A program made the translations under genes and the position numbers. The notes below the pieces were generated by a model. It was not told the DNA's origin and searched no databases. It saw nothing but the letters and a program-made list of their open reading frames with translations. Positions 42,657 to 54,918 of a stretch of 64,000 nt of DNA are shown here, piece by piece. Origin of the DNA: Antedon bifida (taxonomy: Eukaryota > Echinodermata > Crinoidea > Comatulida > Antedonidae); the NCBI GenBank assembly GCA_963402885.1, contig OY727099.1:10218001-10282000 (forward strand). The letters are read 5' to 3'. The first letter of the stretch is position 1. Every line of letters starts with the position of its first letter.

Positions 42657-45600
42657 ATGGCTGTAACCGGGGGATGCAATAATTGTGTAAAGTATCTTCT
42701 TTTCTTGTTCAATTTCGTTTTCTTGGTGAGTACACTCTTTCTTCAGATACTTCTCTATTTGTCTCACTCACTCATATATAATATGAATGTATTGCGATAA
42801 GCTTAATGTTACATGGCGTGTCTCAAGTATTAAATTGAATAACTTTATAGATTTACAATGAAATTAAAGTATCATAAGAATTCTGGATGGGAACCATCCA
42901 GAACTACCCATATCTTTATACGTTGAGTATATTGAATCGCGAGTAGGAGGCCCTACACAATACAATGGGGGAAAGTATATTTAAAATATGTTGGCATTGT
43001 TAAGCTGTTATAGTAGATATTAGTACCATATGCCATTTTTTTATAAAACAAATTACACAACGTAGATTGTTTGACACTGACCTATGACCTTTCAAAGACC
43101 TAATGGTAATTAACCAGCATTCATCACATGGTATCATTATGGAATTAATTGGTAATGTTTACATACGAATGTTTCAACAAAGTCGTAGTCATCACACTTT
43201 GTCGGTTAATTATTTCATAATTAATACGCTTTTCTTAAATTATTATTCAGTATTGACACAATGCGTGAGATCGTTAGGAGATAATTAAAATGTAATGTAA
43301 TTAGCATACGGTCCACCAAAGTGCTGGCATGGTCCACTCATCACCAGTTCTATCAAACGTGACATGAGGAGGTTACCGTATCCAGCTTAGCAGAGAGTTG
43401 CATTCATTCATCAGTATCCGATACATACTTTAGAATATACTATACTTAAAAGTTAGTATACGAATATACTATACTTAAAGTTGTATACGAATATACTATA
43501 CTTAAAGTTAGTATATGAATATACTATATGCTTAAAGTTAGTATACGAATATACTATACTTAAAGTTAGTATATGAATATACTATATGCTTAAAGTTAGT
43601 ATACGAATATACTATACTTAAAGTTAGTATACGAATATATATATACTTAAAGTTAGTATACGAATATACTATACTTAAAGTTAGTATACGAATATACAAT
43701 ACTTAAAGTTAGTATACGAATATACTATACTTAAAGTTAGTATACGAATATACTATACTTAAAGTTAGTATACGAATATACTATACTTAAAGTTAGTATA
43801 CGAATATACTATACTTAAAGTTAGTATACGAATATACTATACTTAAAGTTAGTATACGAATATACTATACTTAAAGTTAGTATACGAATATACTATACTT
43901 AAAGTTAGTATACGAATATACTATACTTAAAGTAAGTATACGAATATACTATACTTAAAGTTAGTATACGAATATACTATACTTAAAGTTAATATACGAA
44001 TATACTATACTTAAAGTTAGTATACGAATATACAATACTTAAAATTAGTATACGAATATACTATATGCTTAAAGTTAGTATACTATGCTTAAAATTAGTA
44101 TACGAATACTTAAAGTTCTATACAAATATATTACTAGTTAGTATATGACCACTTTATACTGAAAGGTAATATACGATAGGCCTACGAATACAATACTTAC
44201 ACTTAAATTAAGATATTTATACAATACACATTTTGTATTATGCGAATAGGCCTACTTAAAGTTAGTCTTAATGCTACTAAAGTTAGTATCCCAATATCAT
44301 ATTTAGCAAACGACTTTACTTAAAGTTAGTATACGAATGCTCTAACACGATACGATGGTGTTAGAATTAATTATCTGATTACACCATCAACATAGTTTGG
44401 AGCTAATTAAAATCAAATCAACGTGACCTGATATTATACGGTACTCTACGTAAATACTACGGAAATATGTGACATCTATACAACTGTGACTATTAGAAAC
44501 TAAAACAATATTTCGAATTATAAACGACGTAATGGATACTGAAGACTAGTTAAAAGTCTATCAACATAATTGATAATACTGATTTGTAACTCGCACTATG
44601 CATGAAGGTAGCAGGTGCGGTGGTACTGAAACAAATCTGAGAAATCTAACCACCGAAAAATATTCGTATCATCATCATGCTTAGAGCTCTGTCTACACTA
44701 TCAAACTTTATGTGACAAACAAATTTGTGATATGCCCATATATTGACATGATGATGTCATATCACTACCATATTTGGGCACATCACTACCATTTGAGCAC
44801 ATCAAACTTTTTTGTCAAACTAGTTTGATAGTGTAGACAAAGCTTAATGCTGATAATGAATGCAATCTAGATTTGTAGGGTATTTGATGTGTGGATGTTT
44901 TATACTGAGTTCTGATTGGTTGCGCAATTTTCACGTCACAAAAAGTACATCAAAATATACGCACATCAGTCACCGCTTCATTCGATTCGCGCGAATAAAT
45001 TCGCTTAATCGAAAACAGGTACAATTTACGGATGCAAACGTTCCTGCACGGGTTCACTATCCTTTTCAATTGCACTAGACAAATCAAATTATTGGGCTTT
45101 ATTTTATGTAAAGGTATTCATGATTCATTTTGTGTTATATCTATTATATTAATTATATAAATCTATTATTAAAAAGATAAAATGAATAGTATATATCTAT
45201 GATGTATCATAACTGCACTGCTGTCATCACTTCTCGTGCACCTGTTTATTTTTATCTCTCGTTTCACCTGGTATGCTACTTGAAACAAAACTTGAATGTT
45301 TATTCATCTTTCCATTTTGTTAATTTTCATCGCCTAAGAAAACAAGCATTGGAAATTAAAGATTACTCCGTAATTAAAGTACTCCGATACAGACGTATGG
45401 AAGGCAGTCGTCGCCAAAATCAAACCATTTACGAAGATTTGTCATGGACACTTAAAGTTATATGATTTGTTAATGCTTTATTTCAGTGTTTTGGTGTTGG
45501 AATTGTAGCTGTTGGACTATGGCTTCGATTTGACCACCAAAATGACATCTACGTACAAGAGATTCAAGACCATGACAGACGAGCTGTTGATTATTACTTT

Positions 45601-48600
45601 ATTGGCACGTACGTCACCATGGCAACAGGATGCGTAATAATGGCGGTTGGTTTTCTTGGTTGCTGCGGAGCAATGCAAGAAAGCATATGTATGCTCGTTT
45701 TTGTAAGTTACTAATAATTACATTGATCACGTGTTTCCAAAATTTCAACATGATCTAAACCGTTAATTGATTATCATATATTTCAAAAATTTCAGTATTT
45801 CATCGCTTTGTTGACCATATTTGGTTTGGAGATAGCCGGGTGTACGTGGTGTTATGTCAATCGGGAAGAAATAGGAGTTATGTTCAGTGACGAATTGAGT
45901 AAAATAATCAAAGAAAAATACAAAGAAAACGACATTGCTGCACAAAAAGGTGTTGACCTTTTGCAGGAGAAGGTGAGTTTAATATATGATATGACATCAT
46001 CATGTCCATGTACGGGCACATCACACGTTTTTTGTCACATAACGTTTGATAGTGTAGACAGAGCTTAAAGGTACGGTGTCGTGCATGTGCACACGTGTAT
46101 ATGGGGACGTGACAACTCCTTTTTTTGGTATCTCCAATTCGTCATTTTCAATATAAATTGGACATCGTTTTATAAATTTACAATATTCTTAGTAAGAATG
46201 AAAGTCATATAGTTTCAATTCTAAATATAAACAATGTCAAAGCAATTTCTTAGCCCGTGTATTCACAAGGAAACCCTGTGAACTTTGATACAGTAATTAA
46301 CGTTGAAAGTGAACCCAGCGGGTAGTAGATGAGGCACCTGACGCCAACGATGGACTGAGGCTACAAGCAAATACCATGTAAGGGTCATACCTACAATCTA
46401 GTCTAGGCCTACAAATCCATCTTTACAAATTCATCGTTGACACCACAAAATTAACACTATAGCCATGATGCGTGATAATGATACTGTATACGATCGAACG
46501 ATTAGTTTCACTTTCAGCGCACGCTAAAATAGGAGGGATAGACCTACTTTTCCTGCTGTTACGAATGTTTTATCATTATTTATTTAATTATTTATAAAAT
46601 TTTATTTAGATTATTTTAATATATTTGTTTTTAGTTAAAGTGTTGCGGTATCGATAGCTACATGGATTGGTTCGATTCGGGTCAAATGATTCCTGACTCC
46701 TGCAGCTGCAACACAACCGAAGACAAATCAGGTTGTTCTGATAGAGGATTTTATTTAAATGTAAGAAAATATAATGTGTTTCAATTGTATTTAACAGTGT
46801 TATATGAATACAAACGGAAACACAAGTTTAGTCATTTAGAGGCCTACATTTTATTTTTGTCGTATGCGAACACTCTTACTACTGTTTTATATGTTTTAGG
46901 GTTGTGGTAAAGAGATTGAAGAGGACGTTCTTACAAACATTTTTATCTTAGCCGGTATCGGAGTAGGGATCAGTTTCATTGAGGTATGATCATAGTATCA
47001 TTCGATTCCTTCATGTAGATGTGCAGAAATAATGTAGGCCTATGTTCTATGAAAGTAGAAAGCAAATGAAAAAACGTTTTTACGAAAGTACTGTAAAATC
47101 GTGTGTTTTATGTTTTGTTATTCGACATCTAAACCAAGATAACACCATAAAAATAGAGTCAATAAATAAGTGCACACTTTTTTAACTCACAGCATAGCAA
47201 CGCGAAGAGAGGAATATGGAGCGCGTCCTTCAGCCGTGTACCACCTACCTACATGATGGTATCATTGGTTACGATTCCATGCGCAGCGTGGTCCAATAGA
47301 AATCGACAATACTGCGCAGCTCCATGGTGACGAAACACGCGTACTACACAATACAAAAAGACATGACCATGGTGACAATGTTTATTTTACGTTTCACTGC
47401 GAAACTAGTAACAGTGTACTGAATTGTAAGCGTGCTTTTATCGAACCTAAAATCATGTTTGCCTTGTTATTGATTGTTAACGAAATTTTTTCTACGTTTT
47501 TGACGTACTCTGGTGCAAGTAGATACATGTAGGTATTTTCTTTTTATTAAAGAAATTAATCAATTGTCTTCTCCTTCGCCTCATATGGCTTGAAATTAAA
47601 TCAAAACTTGAACTTGAAATAATGTTGCTTTACTGTATGAAGGTAGGCTTATAATAATATTATTAAATGAATAGGACAACTGTTATCTTAACTTTGATAC
47701 TTTGATTTGTAGAGAACGGAACAAGTTTCCGACTGCTTCTGTCACCTTATCGCTCAGTGGCTCAAATTGGCTTACCACACCAGTTTCAGAATGGTACTCG
47801 GAAAATGCAAGAAAATGCCGAGAACTTACGGATGAAATCGAGCTGAACCGCAGCAAGGTTGAAAACCTTCAAAATAAAGTTGCCAAAGAGGAACAAACTG
47901 CCGAGCAAGATAAGAATGAAATTGCTGACTTGGAGAAGGAACAAGAAACTCTGGTGAAAACTCACCAAGAACGAATCCAGATTTTTGAAAAGCTGGAGGC
48001 AGATGTGGCGATCGTAAGAAAGAAAGCTAAAATGGGTGATGCAGAACTTACCAAACAGAAGGAGTTTGCTGCCAAATTGAAGGCAAAGGGAATGAAGAAG
48101 ATGAATGAAGTCGATCAGTTGAAGGTGGAGATTGCTACCTACGAAAAACAAATGCAGAAGAGACTTCAATTGAAGAAGGAGCACGTGGAAAGACTGATGG
48201 ATGCTCTCCAACACACTGACTCCTAAAATGCTGATACAAACAAGACTATTTTTTATATCATTTTTTGATCGAATGCTGCAATATCTGACAAATTAATTTA
48301 ACCAATACTTACAATTTTCATAATGCTATAACAGTTGACACAGTTTTTACAATAAAAAATCAGCAGAATTTTACTTCTTTGTTTAAAAATTATTTCTTGT
48401 GTGATTTTCATCGATATAATTGTGTATGACGCTCAACTATACTATGCCTAAAGCTTGTTTCCTACTAGGACGCACCGCAAAGACGTAGACGCAACGAAAG
48501 TGAGATGATCACTTGCGTTTACCACCTTCGTTGCGTACTAGTGGGAACCATTAGCTAACAGATAAATTATGTACACAATATAATGACGTATGCTATATTT

Positions 48601-49075
48601 AAAATTTAAGTGACGTGTTTTGTTGTTGTAATGGTTTCTCATCTGACATTATGGTACATTTAAGGCCAATTTACACAGACGAGCGGTAACGGTAAGCGGA
48701 AAAACCGCGTATCTTGTCCCACATAGAATCTGTATCTAAGCGGAAACCGCCTCCTGTCCGCTCCGCGTTTTGTGTGTACAGTAAAATGATCATAAAGAAT
48801 AACATTATATACTTCCATTACCGTAACCGATCGTCTGCGTAAATTGACATATGCGTACAAAAAACAGTCAACTGATTGTATTTATTTATTTACTCTAGAT
48901 TTTGGGAATGCTGTTTTCTGTTGTGCTTTGTTGTGCAATATTTAAGTCATACGACCCAGAAGACGAGGAATACCGCTATATGGCCGCTATACGTCCATTC
49001 GCACGACGAAAACCCGAACAGAAACAATCGACGCCTCATGAAACCTCGTTTGGAATCGGTATTTTCCGGGATTGA
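42657..49075 (+). CDS. tetraspanin, six coding exons
   Basis: Exons 42657-42725, 45487-45702, 45796-45972, 46635-46760, 46900-46983 and 48899-49075, all joined in phase 0 with GT-AG introns; 282 residues. TM1 spans the exon 1/2 join (YLLFLFNFVFL then CFGVGIVAVGLW) after juxtamembrane cysteines GCNNC. TM2 is in exon 2 (VTMATGCVIMAVGFLGCCGA), TM3 in exon 3 (YFIALLTIFGLEIAGC). The large loop has the hallmark KCCG (exon 4), then PDSCSC, SGC and GCGKE, giving six cysteines. TM4 spans exons 5/6 (ILAGIGVGISFIEILGML). The tail is basic (FARRKPEQK). Tetraspanins organise membrane microdomains and partner with integrins and Ig proteins. Intron 1 holds a 28-bp satellite; intron 5 holds a second gene. 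Confidence 0.9.
43425..44120. repeat. 28-bp satellite in tetraspanin intron 1 (about 24 units)
   Basis: Unit ttagtatacgaatatact followed by atacttaaag. Most units are nearly identical in the middle of the array and degrade at both ends, as expected from unequal exchange. Each unit contains AGTATA-cgaa-TATACT, so every repeat can form a six-pair hairpin. There are no spacers, so it is not CRISPR-like. Confidence 0.9.
44693..44848. mobile_element. MITE-T copy 1 (complete), tetraspanin intron 1
   Basis: Inverted ends agctctgtctacactatcaa and tttgatagtgtagaca with TTAA-type termini, and an interior with gatgatgtcatatcac. This family recurs ten times between 44.7 and 62.9 kb. TTAA termini and no coding sequence fit a non-autonomous piggyBac-like or other TTAA-targeting DNA transposon; the class is inference. 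Confidence 0.75.
45983..46068. mobile_element. MITE-T copy 2 (right half), tetraspanin intron 3
   Basis: Only the gacatcatcatgtcc interior and the right end (gatagtgtagacagagcttaa) remain. It starts about 10 bases after the donor of exon 3. Confidence 0.7.
47455..48226 (+). CDS. small coiled-coil protein, nested in tetraspanin intron 5 (copy 1)
   Basis: Predicted two exons: 47455-47528 (24 codons plus two bases, MFALLLIVNEIFSTFLTY.., signal-like) and 47713-48226. The donor is acat|gtaggt and the acceptor tttgtag|agaacgg; phases match and give ..SRYIERNKFPT. The 195-residue protein has about 45 N-terminal residues with no predicted coil (SLSGSNWLTTPVSEWY), then a long charged coiled coil from SENARKCRELTDEI to ERLMDALQHTDS. 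I do not recognise the family. Upstream, CCAAT-like (ggtccaatagaa) and ccatggtgac motifs could form its own promoter. The alternative, an optional tetraspanin exon, is unlikely because the frame joined to tetraspanin would lose TM4's second half. The exon 1 choice is less certain than the exon 2 frame. Confidence 0.6.
48465..48556. mobile_element. short MITE with cctactag / ctagtggg ends
   Basis: gtttcctactaggacgca at the left and tgcgtactagtgggaac at the right are inverted, with gcaacg-type repeats inside (gacgcaacgaaag / cttcgttgcg). A longer relative lies at the corresponding place of the second segment copy (53170). Confidence 0.55.
48664..48850. mobile_element. MITE with aatttacacagacg ends
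   Basis: Left ggccaatttacacagacgag with cggtaacggtaagcgg, right ccgtaaccgatcgtctgcg then taaattgac: inverted ends of about 30 bases, total ~185 bp. Absent from the second segment copy, so it inserted after the duplication or was lost there. Confidence 0.55.
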
Positions 49076-50289
49076 TCGACGGCTTACGTCATCATTGTGT
49101 ATTGTGAATCCACTTGATTGACATTTTGAAATCGAAGTTTTCCGGGAGTTGATCGACCGTTGGTGGGGTGGGTTGGGGGGCAATATTCGATCGATTTTAT
49201 TAACCTCGTTTGGAATCGGGGTATTACCGAAAATTTGAATCGATATTTCAGGAACTGATCATCGATAAATGATAAAATAAACAACAACTCCAACCTCATT
49301 GAATGGTTGGTTGAAATCAGTAGGTCTATTTTTCTGAATTTTCGTTGTTGTCCAAGGTGGTGTCGGCTACATTACCACGATATGCTACACATGTCCATGT
49401 ATCTGAACTAATTTTGAAAAATATCATTGGGTGAGGGGTTGGGGGTGTTAGGCCCTATTTATTTTTTATATTACTTGTATAGAGGAGCATAAAAACAAAC
49501 TATGTTTTTTGTGTAGGGTGTTGCCTAGGCAACAAACGGTCCACTTTAAAACTAAACTATTTCTGTTGCTGTTACATAATTGTAGTTGTAAAATAGAATT
49601 ATATATTTTGTAATTCAAGGAAGTGAACAAAAAAATAAAGAAGTTGGTGTGTGTCTGTATTGGTTGACAAATAGTTTGATTCTTGTGAACTTTTCTGACT
49701 GATTTTAAATTATTAAAATACTTTTTCAATTGGCCTGTTTGTTTGCCGTCAACCGCCGAGTTTTTTAAATCTCCTGCCCACTTTTTGTTATCACCAACAC
49801 CAATTGATATTTTCAATTTAACATCGCACTAAAAACGTTTATGGTTTTTATTCAATAGAATAATGATTGAGATAAATAATCCTAATTGATTGAAATAGAG
49901 TGTACCTTTTGTTGTACACAGTACAATGACATCCATTAATCAGACTATTGGTGGCGCTATACATCTCATATTTCAAATTTTATTGGTGGCGAATTTGAAA
50001 GTCAGACGACAAATATTTATTGTTGATTTTCACCAAAAATCTTGGCATTTTGGTACATGGTCTTATAGATATTTTATTAATGAACTTGTAAGAAACTAAC
50101 AAGATTAAGATTTAGGTAATTTATTTGAATAATATTGTAATAGTACGTCTTATGTAGGTCTAGGCCTATCCGCATTTTGTGTGTTTGGTATTGTAATTCC
50201 AATTTATTTTTTATTTATTTTTTTATTTTATTTCATCTGGACTGAATGTACTTGATCATTACGGTGGCCCACAACTGTCACGCACACTA

Positions 50290-50535
50290 TATAAATCATA
50301 TTCACACAATTAAAGAAGGAATCACACAATTAAAGAAGAAATCACACAATTAAAGAAGAAGGAATCGCATATAAACAAAAGAAAGCATGAAAATATATAA
50401 AACGAAATGCACAAATAAAGAAGAAACGCGCAATTAAAGAAGAGCTAAGCACAATTAAAGAAGTCCGCAACAAATTCGAAAGCTCCTCGCACAATTAAAG
50501 AAGTTCGCAACAAAATCAAAAGCTCCTCGCACAAT
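50290..50535. repeat. irregular tandem repeat of cacaattaaagaag
   Basis: The phrase cacaattaaagaag recurs about nine times, at first with 18-20 bp spacing (aatcacacaattaaagaaga) and later in a longer unit with cgcaacaaattcgaaagctc. Higher-order growth of a minisatellite is likely. Confidence 0.75.
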
Positions 50536-50576
50536 TAAAAAGTGGTATAAAATTCAATAAATATACTGTTATAATA

Positions 50577-50745
50577 TAGGGGTGAAATATTTCACGGTAA
50601 TACCTAATATTCTAGACAGTCCGTAAAATATTGTATCCCTTATAATAGATAATAGTTATTACTGTTATGTTATTGGGGTGCAATCTGTCACGGGGATAAA
50701 TATTCTATACAGCTCGTAAAATATTGTATCCCTTAAATAATAATA
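50577..50745 (-). repeat. array repeat R1, inverted copy outside the receptor array
   Basis: Reverse complement of R1: cgtaaaatattgtatccctt twice, with ggggtgcaatctgtcacggg. R1 therefore also occurs away from the receptors and is itself a dispersed repeat. Confidence 0.6.
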
Positions 50746-51638
50746 GATAGTTATAGCATTTTAGGATTGCATACATCAATGCATCAATAACACAATAGGC
50801 CTGATTAAAAGCATGTATGAGAAAATAAAAACATTTAAACCACAGATGGCCAAAAAGTATTGAACAATTTCTGCAAAACAATTGAAACATCAATTATTTT
50901 ACAGTAACAGGAGCGATGGTATATTCATACTTATAGATATTGTATGTTTGGTATTGTATTCCAATTTATAGAAAAGACCGGAAACGTAATGTAACGTAAT
51001 GCCATGGGATTGGTACCATGGGTTTGTGAATATAGGGAAGATAAACATTTAATTTCATGTGTTTGACAGAAACCCGTGCTTCTAAAGAGACAGTGAAGCT
51101 CGATAGCTCGCAAGCCAAGTCACATAGGAAAGGTGTGAATTTATCCTCTGGGGACGAGAATATCCTTTCGCATTTTAACTTTTTTTTTTAAATTGCTAAT
51201 TAATGAGATGTTCTCATCTTTATCTTTTCACTTATATATTTCATTTATATTGATTTATTGTTCAGTATTGTAATGCTTCAGACATAATACAGTCCACACT
51301 AAATATAATATGACAATAGCTCTGGATACAACCACTCTTTCTATTATACTATCAACTACATTAATATATGTTATTATTATTATGTATTGGAATAAAAATC
51401 GATGAAAGATTTTTCCTAGGAGCTTTGCCTATGCCGTTTATTATACAGGCCATTGGCCCGAATACATCAATATAAATGTATATAACAATAAAATAAACTT
51501 ATGTGTGCGTTAAATAATGCTTTCTCTTTTTTTTATTCTTTACAACCGGTTATACAACTTAGTTATTTAGAGGCGATACATACTTCTATTTCGGTCGTAC
51601 GCGCACACTGTTACTACTGCTTTATAATTATGTTTTAG

Positions 51639-51722
51639 GATTGAGGTAAAGAAATTGAAAATGACGTTCTTACAAACATTTTTATCTTAGCTGGTATCGG
51701 AGTTGGAATCAGTTTCATTGAG
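51639..51722 (+). pseudogene. duplicated tetraspanin exon 5, broken
   Basis: Same length (84 bases) and splice-site positions as 46900-46983, but GGT TGT has become GAT TGA, placing a stop in the second codon and removing a loop cysteine. The rest (NDVLTNIFILAGIGVGISFIE) is preserved. It could not serve as a normal alternative exon. Confidence 0.85.
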
Positions 51723-52130
51723 GTATGAATATTATATCATTCGATTCCTTCACGTAGCTGGATGTGCAGAAATATATGTATGTTCTGTGCACGTATGAAG
51801 CAAATGAAAAAAACGTTTTTACGAAAGTACTGCAAGATCGTATGTGAACGTGTATGTGTTTTATGTTTTGATGTAAAAATAGAGTCAATAAATACGTACA
51901 CACTTGTTTTAACTCACATCATAGCAACGCGAAGAGAGGAATATGGCGCGCGTCCGTCAGTCGTGTACCTACATGACGATATCCTTGGTTACGATTCCAG
52001 GCGTAGTGTGGTCCAATAGAAAACGACAATACTGCGCCATGACCATGGTGACAATGTTTATTTTACACTTCACTGCGAAACTAGTAACAGTGTACTGAAT
52101 TGTAAGCGTGCTTTTATCGAACCTAAAATC

Positions 52131-52889
52131 ATGTTTGCCTTGTTATTGATTGTTAACGAAATTTTTTCTACGTTTTTGACGTACTCTGGTGCAAGTAGAT
52201 ACATGTAGGTATTTTCTTTTTATTAAAGAAATTAATCAATTGTCTTCTCCTTCGCCTCATATGGCTTGAAATTAAATCAAAACTTTGTTGAAATAATGGT
52301 GCTTTACTGTATGATGGTAGGCTTATAATAATATTATTAAATGAATAGGACAACTGTTATCTTAACTTTGATTTGTAGAGAACGAAACAAGTTTCCGACT
52401 GCTTCTGTCACCTTATCGCTCAGTGGCTCAAATTGGCTTACCACACCAGTTTCAGAATGGTACTCGGAAAATGCAAGAAAATGCCGAGAACTTACGGATG
52501 AAATCGAGCAGAACCGCAGCAAGGTTGAAAACCTTCAAAATAAAGTTGCCAAAGAGGAACAAACTGCCGAGCAAGATATGAATGAAATTGCTGACTTGGA
52601 GAAGGAACAAGAAACTCTGGTGAAAACCCACCAAGAACGAATCCAGATCTTTGAAAAGCTGGAGGCAGATGTGGCGATCGTAAGAAAGAAAGCTAAAATG
52701 GGTGACGCAGAACTTACCAAACAGAAGGAGTTTGCTGCCAAGTTGAAGGCAAAGGGAATGAAGAAGATGAATGAAGTCGATCAGTTGAAGGTGGAGATTG
52801 CTACCTACGAAAAACAAATGCAGAAGAGACTTCAATTGAAGAAGGAGAACGTGGAAAGACTGATAGATGCTCTTCAACACACAGACTAA
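52131..52889 (+). CDS. small coiled-coil protein, copy 2
   Basis: Same two-exon model as 47455: 52131-52204 and 52379-52889, same donor (acat|gtaggt), acceptor and phase; 194 residues. Exon 1 appears identical to copy 1. Exon 2 differs at a handful of sites, about half silent, with changes such as Leu to Gln (IEQNRSK), Lys to Met, His to Asn and Met to Ile, and ends QHTD without the final Ser. Both copies remain open although the flanking duplicated tetraspanin exons are broken, which supports a functional protein. Family not recognised. Confidence 0.6.
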
Positions 52890-53169
52890 AGCAGATACAA
52901 ACAAGACTATTTATTATCATTCTGATCGAATTCTGCAATATCTTAATATATCATATTATTAATGTAAAACCAATACTTACAATTTTCATAATTCTATAAC
53001 AGTTGACATAGTTTTTTCAAATAAATATCAGCAGAATTTTACTTCTTTGTTTTAACATTGAATTATTTCTTGTGTATTTTAAATGGTGTAGAGCTTTAAT
53101 GATGGGAGAACATTTAACATTCGATTCTCCGCGTGACGAGGGGTTTTTACTGAATGGATGACGTCTTGC

Positions 53170-53335
53170 TTGGTTCCTCCAGGACGCAACGCAAGGACGT
53201 CGTCAACGCAAGCGAGTTGATCAATGATAAAGCTCACAACAGACCGAATAATCCGATCCATCGCTTTTAATTGGTCAAAAATCACTTGCGTTGCGCTTAC
53301 GTCCTTGCGTTTCTTACTCGGAGAACCAAATTAAC
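53170..53335. mobile_element. MITE with ggttcctccaggacgcaacg ends
   Basis: Left ggttcctccaggacgcaacg then caaggacgtc; right gcttacgtccttgcgtttc then ctcggagaacc, imperfectly inverted. About 165 bp with an AT-rich middle. Longer relative of the 48465 element. Confidence 0.6.
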
Positions 53336-53532
53336 ACATTAATGTATAATATTATATGTGCAGGCCTACAATTTCAATTGATGTATGTACACGTGCGCTT
53401 TCTTTGTGTGGCTATTATGTAATATTTAAGTGACGTATTTTGTTATTGTAATATGTTGCTCATCTGACATTTTATTACATTCTTTAATGCTTATAAAAAA
53501 AACAACTAATTGTATTTATTTATTTACTCTAG

Positions 53533-53676
53533 ATTTTGGGAATGCTGTTTTCTGTTGTGCTTTGCTGTGCAATATTTAAGTCATACGACCCAGAAGACGA
53601 GGAATACCGCTATAATGGCTGCTATACGTCCATTCGCACGACGAAAACCCGAACAGAAACAATCGACGCCTCATGA
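53533..53676 (+). pseudogene. duplicated tetraspanin exon 6, frameshifted
   Basis: Matches 48899 on, with the acceptor tactctag kept. One extra base (cgctataatgg against cgctatatgg) shifts the frame after EEYRY, giving NGCYTSIRTTK and an early TGA. As an alternative last exon it would change only the cytoplasmic tail, so use in splicing cannot be excluded. Confidence 0.75.
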
Positions 53677-54918
53677 AACCTCGTTTGGAATCGGTATTTT
53701 CCGGGATTGATCGAAGGCTTACGTCATCATTGTGTATCAATATTCGATCGATTATATTAACCTCGTTTGGAATCGAAGTTTTCCCGGAAATTTGAATCGA
53801 TATTTCAGGAACTGATCGATAAATGATATAATAAACAACAACTCTAACCTTGATTGGTTGGTTGAAATCAGTAGGCCTATTTTTCTGAATTTTCGTTGTT
53901 GTCCGAGGTGGTAACCACGATATGCTACACTGTCCATTTCTCTGAACTAATTTTTAAAAGTATCATTGAGGGGGTGGTGGTGGTATTTATTGTTTATATT
54001 ATTTGTATAAAGGAGCATAAAAACAAACTGTGTTTTTGTGTAGGGTGTTAACTGGGCAACGCACGGTCCAGTTTAAAACTAAAATATTTCTGTTGCTGTT
54101 ACATTGTAGTTGTAAAATAGAATTATATATTTTGTAATTCAAGGAAGTGAACACAAAAAATAAAGGAGTTGGTGTGTCTGTAATGGTTGACAAATAGTTT
54201 GATTTTGTTTCTTGTGAACTTTTCTGATTGATTTTAAATTATTAAACTACTTTTTCAATTGGCCTGTTTGTTTGCCGTTAACCGCCGAGTTTTATCACCA
54301 ATTGATATTTTCTTATTAAATAGATTGAATAGAATAATGATTGAGATATAATAATCCTAGTTGATTGAAATAGAGTGTACCTTTTGCATGTTGTACACAG
54401 TACACAATAAACATACATTAATCAGACTATTGGTGGCGCTATATATCTCATATTTCAAATTTTATTGGTGGCGAATTTGAAAGTCAGACGACAAATATTT
54501 ATTGTTGATTTTCACCCAAAATCTTGGCATTTTGGTACATGGTCTTATGATATTTTATTAATGAACTTGTAAGAAACTAACCAGATTAAGATTTAGGTAA
54601 AATTGTAATAGTACGTCTTATATAGGCTAGGAGTCCTTATTTGCTAGGCTAAGATTTAAGAAATTTAATCACAGACAGATGGTGAAAGAAGGGAGGCTGT
54701 GCCGTGTGACGACAGGAGGTGACATCGGTCGCGTTTGACTCAGCTAGCCTACTACTAGGCCTATTGAAGATTTTGGTCGCCTAACATTGCTAGGCCTAGC
54801 TAGTTAGTAAGGAAATCGAGATTATTACCATAATTACAGTTCAATAACAATACATGGACACAAAATATCAACAGTTAATATAAATAAACCAAATTCATTT
54901 TCTAGAAATATACAAACA

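Larger units (their letters stand above)
46826..50163 (+). repeat. segmental duplication, left copy (tetraspanin 3' part and nested gene)
   Basis: The sequence from gtcatttagaggc to gtaatagtacgtctta recurs at 51558-54632 with substitutions and indels. It includes tetraspanin exon 5, the nested coiled-coil gene and exon 6. The copies differ by private insertions, for example the 48664 MITE only in the left copy. Confidence 0.85.
50164..51557. other. spacer between the two segment copies
   Basis: No gene seen. Contains the cacaattaaagaag tandem repeat (50290-50535), an inverted R1 relative (50577-50745) and AT-rich sequence, including fragments resembling the spacers of the receptor array (aacaatttctgcaaaacaat). 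Confidence 0.5.
51558..54632 (+). repeat. segmental duplication, right copy
   Basis: Copy of 46826-50163 placed directly upstream of the ARHGEF39-like gene. The tetraspanin exons inside are broken while the coiled-coil gene is open. Confidence 0.85.

Noticed and set aside
43425-44120. CRISPR-like array of 28-bp repeats
   Set aside because: Units are directly joined without unique spacers, in an animal intron; it is a satellite.
45199-45465. An 88-codon open frame in tetraspanin intron 1
   Set aside because: No domain, no splice continuity with exon 2 and no second copy; most likely chance.
47786-48214. Antisense open frames over both coiled-coil exons (also 52452-52904)
   Set aside because: They are long only because Lys/Glu-rich coding sequence has few stops in the opposite strand; the sense frame has splice and conservation support.
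51639-53676. Alternative tetraspanin isoform using the duplicated exons 5 and 6
   Set aside because: Exon 5 copy has a stop in its second codon; exon 6 copy alone might be used but is frameshifted, so I list both as broken.
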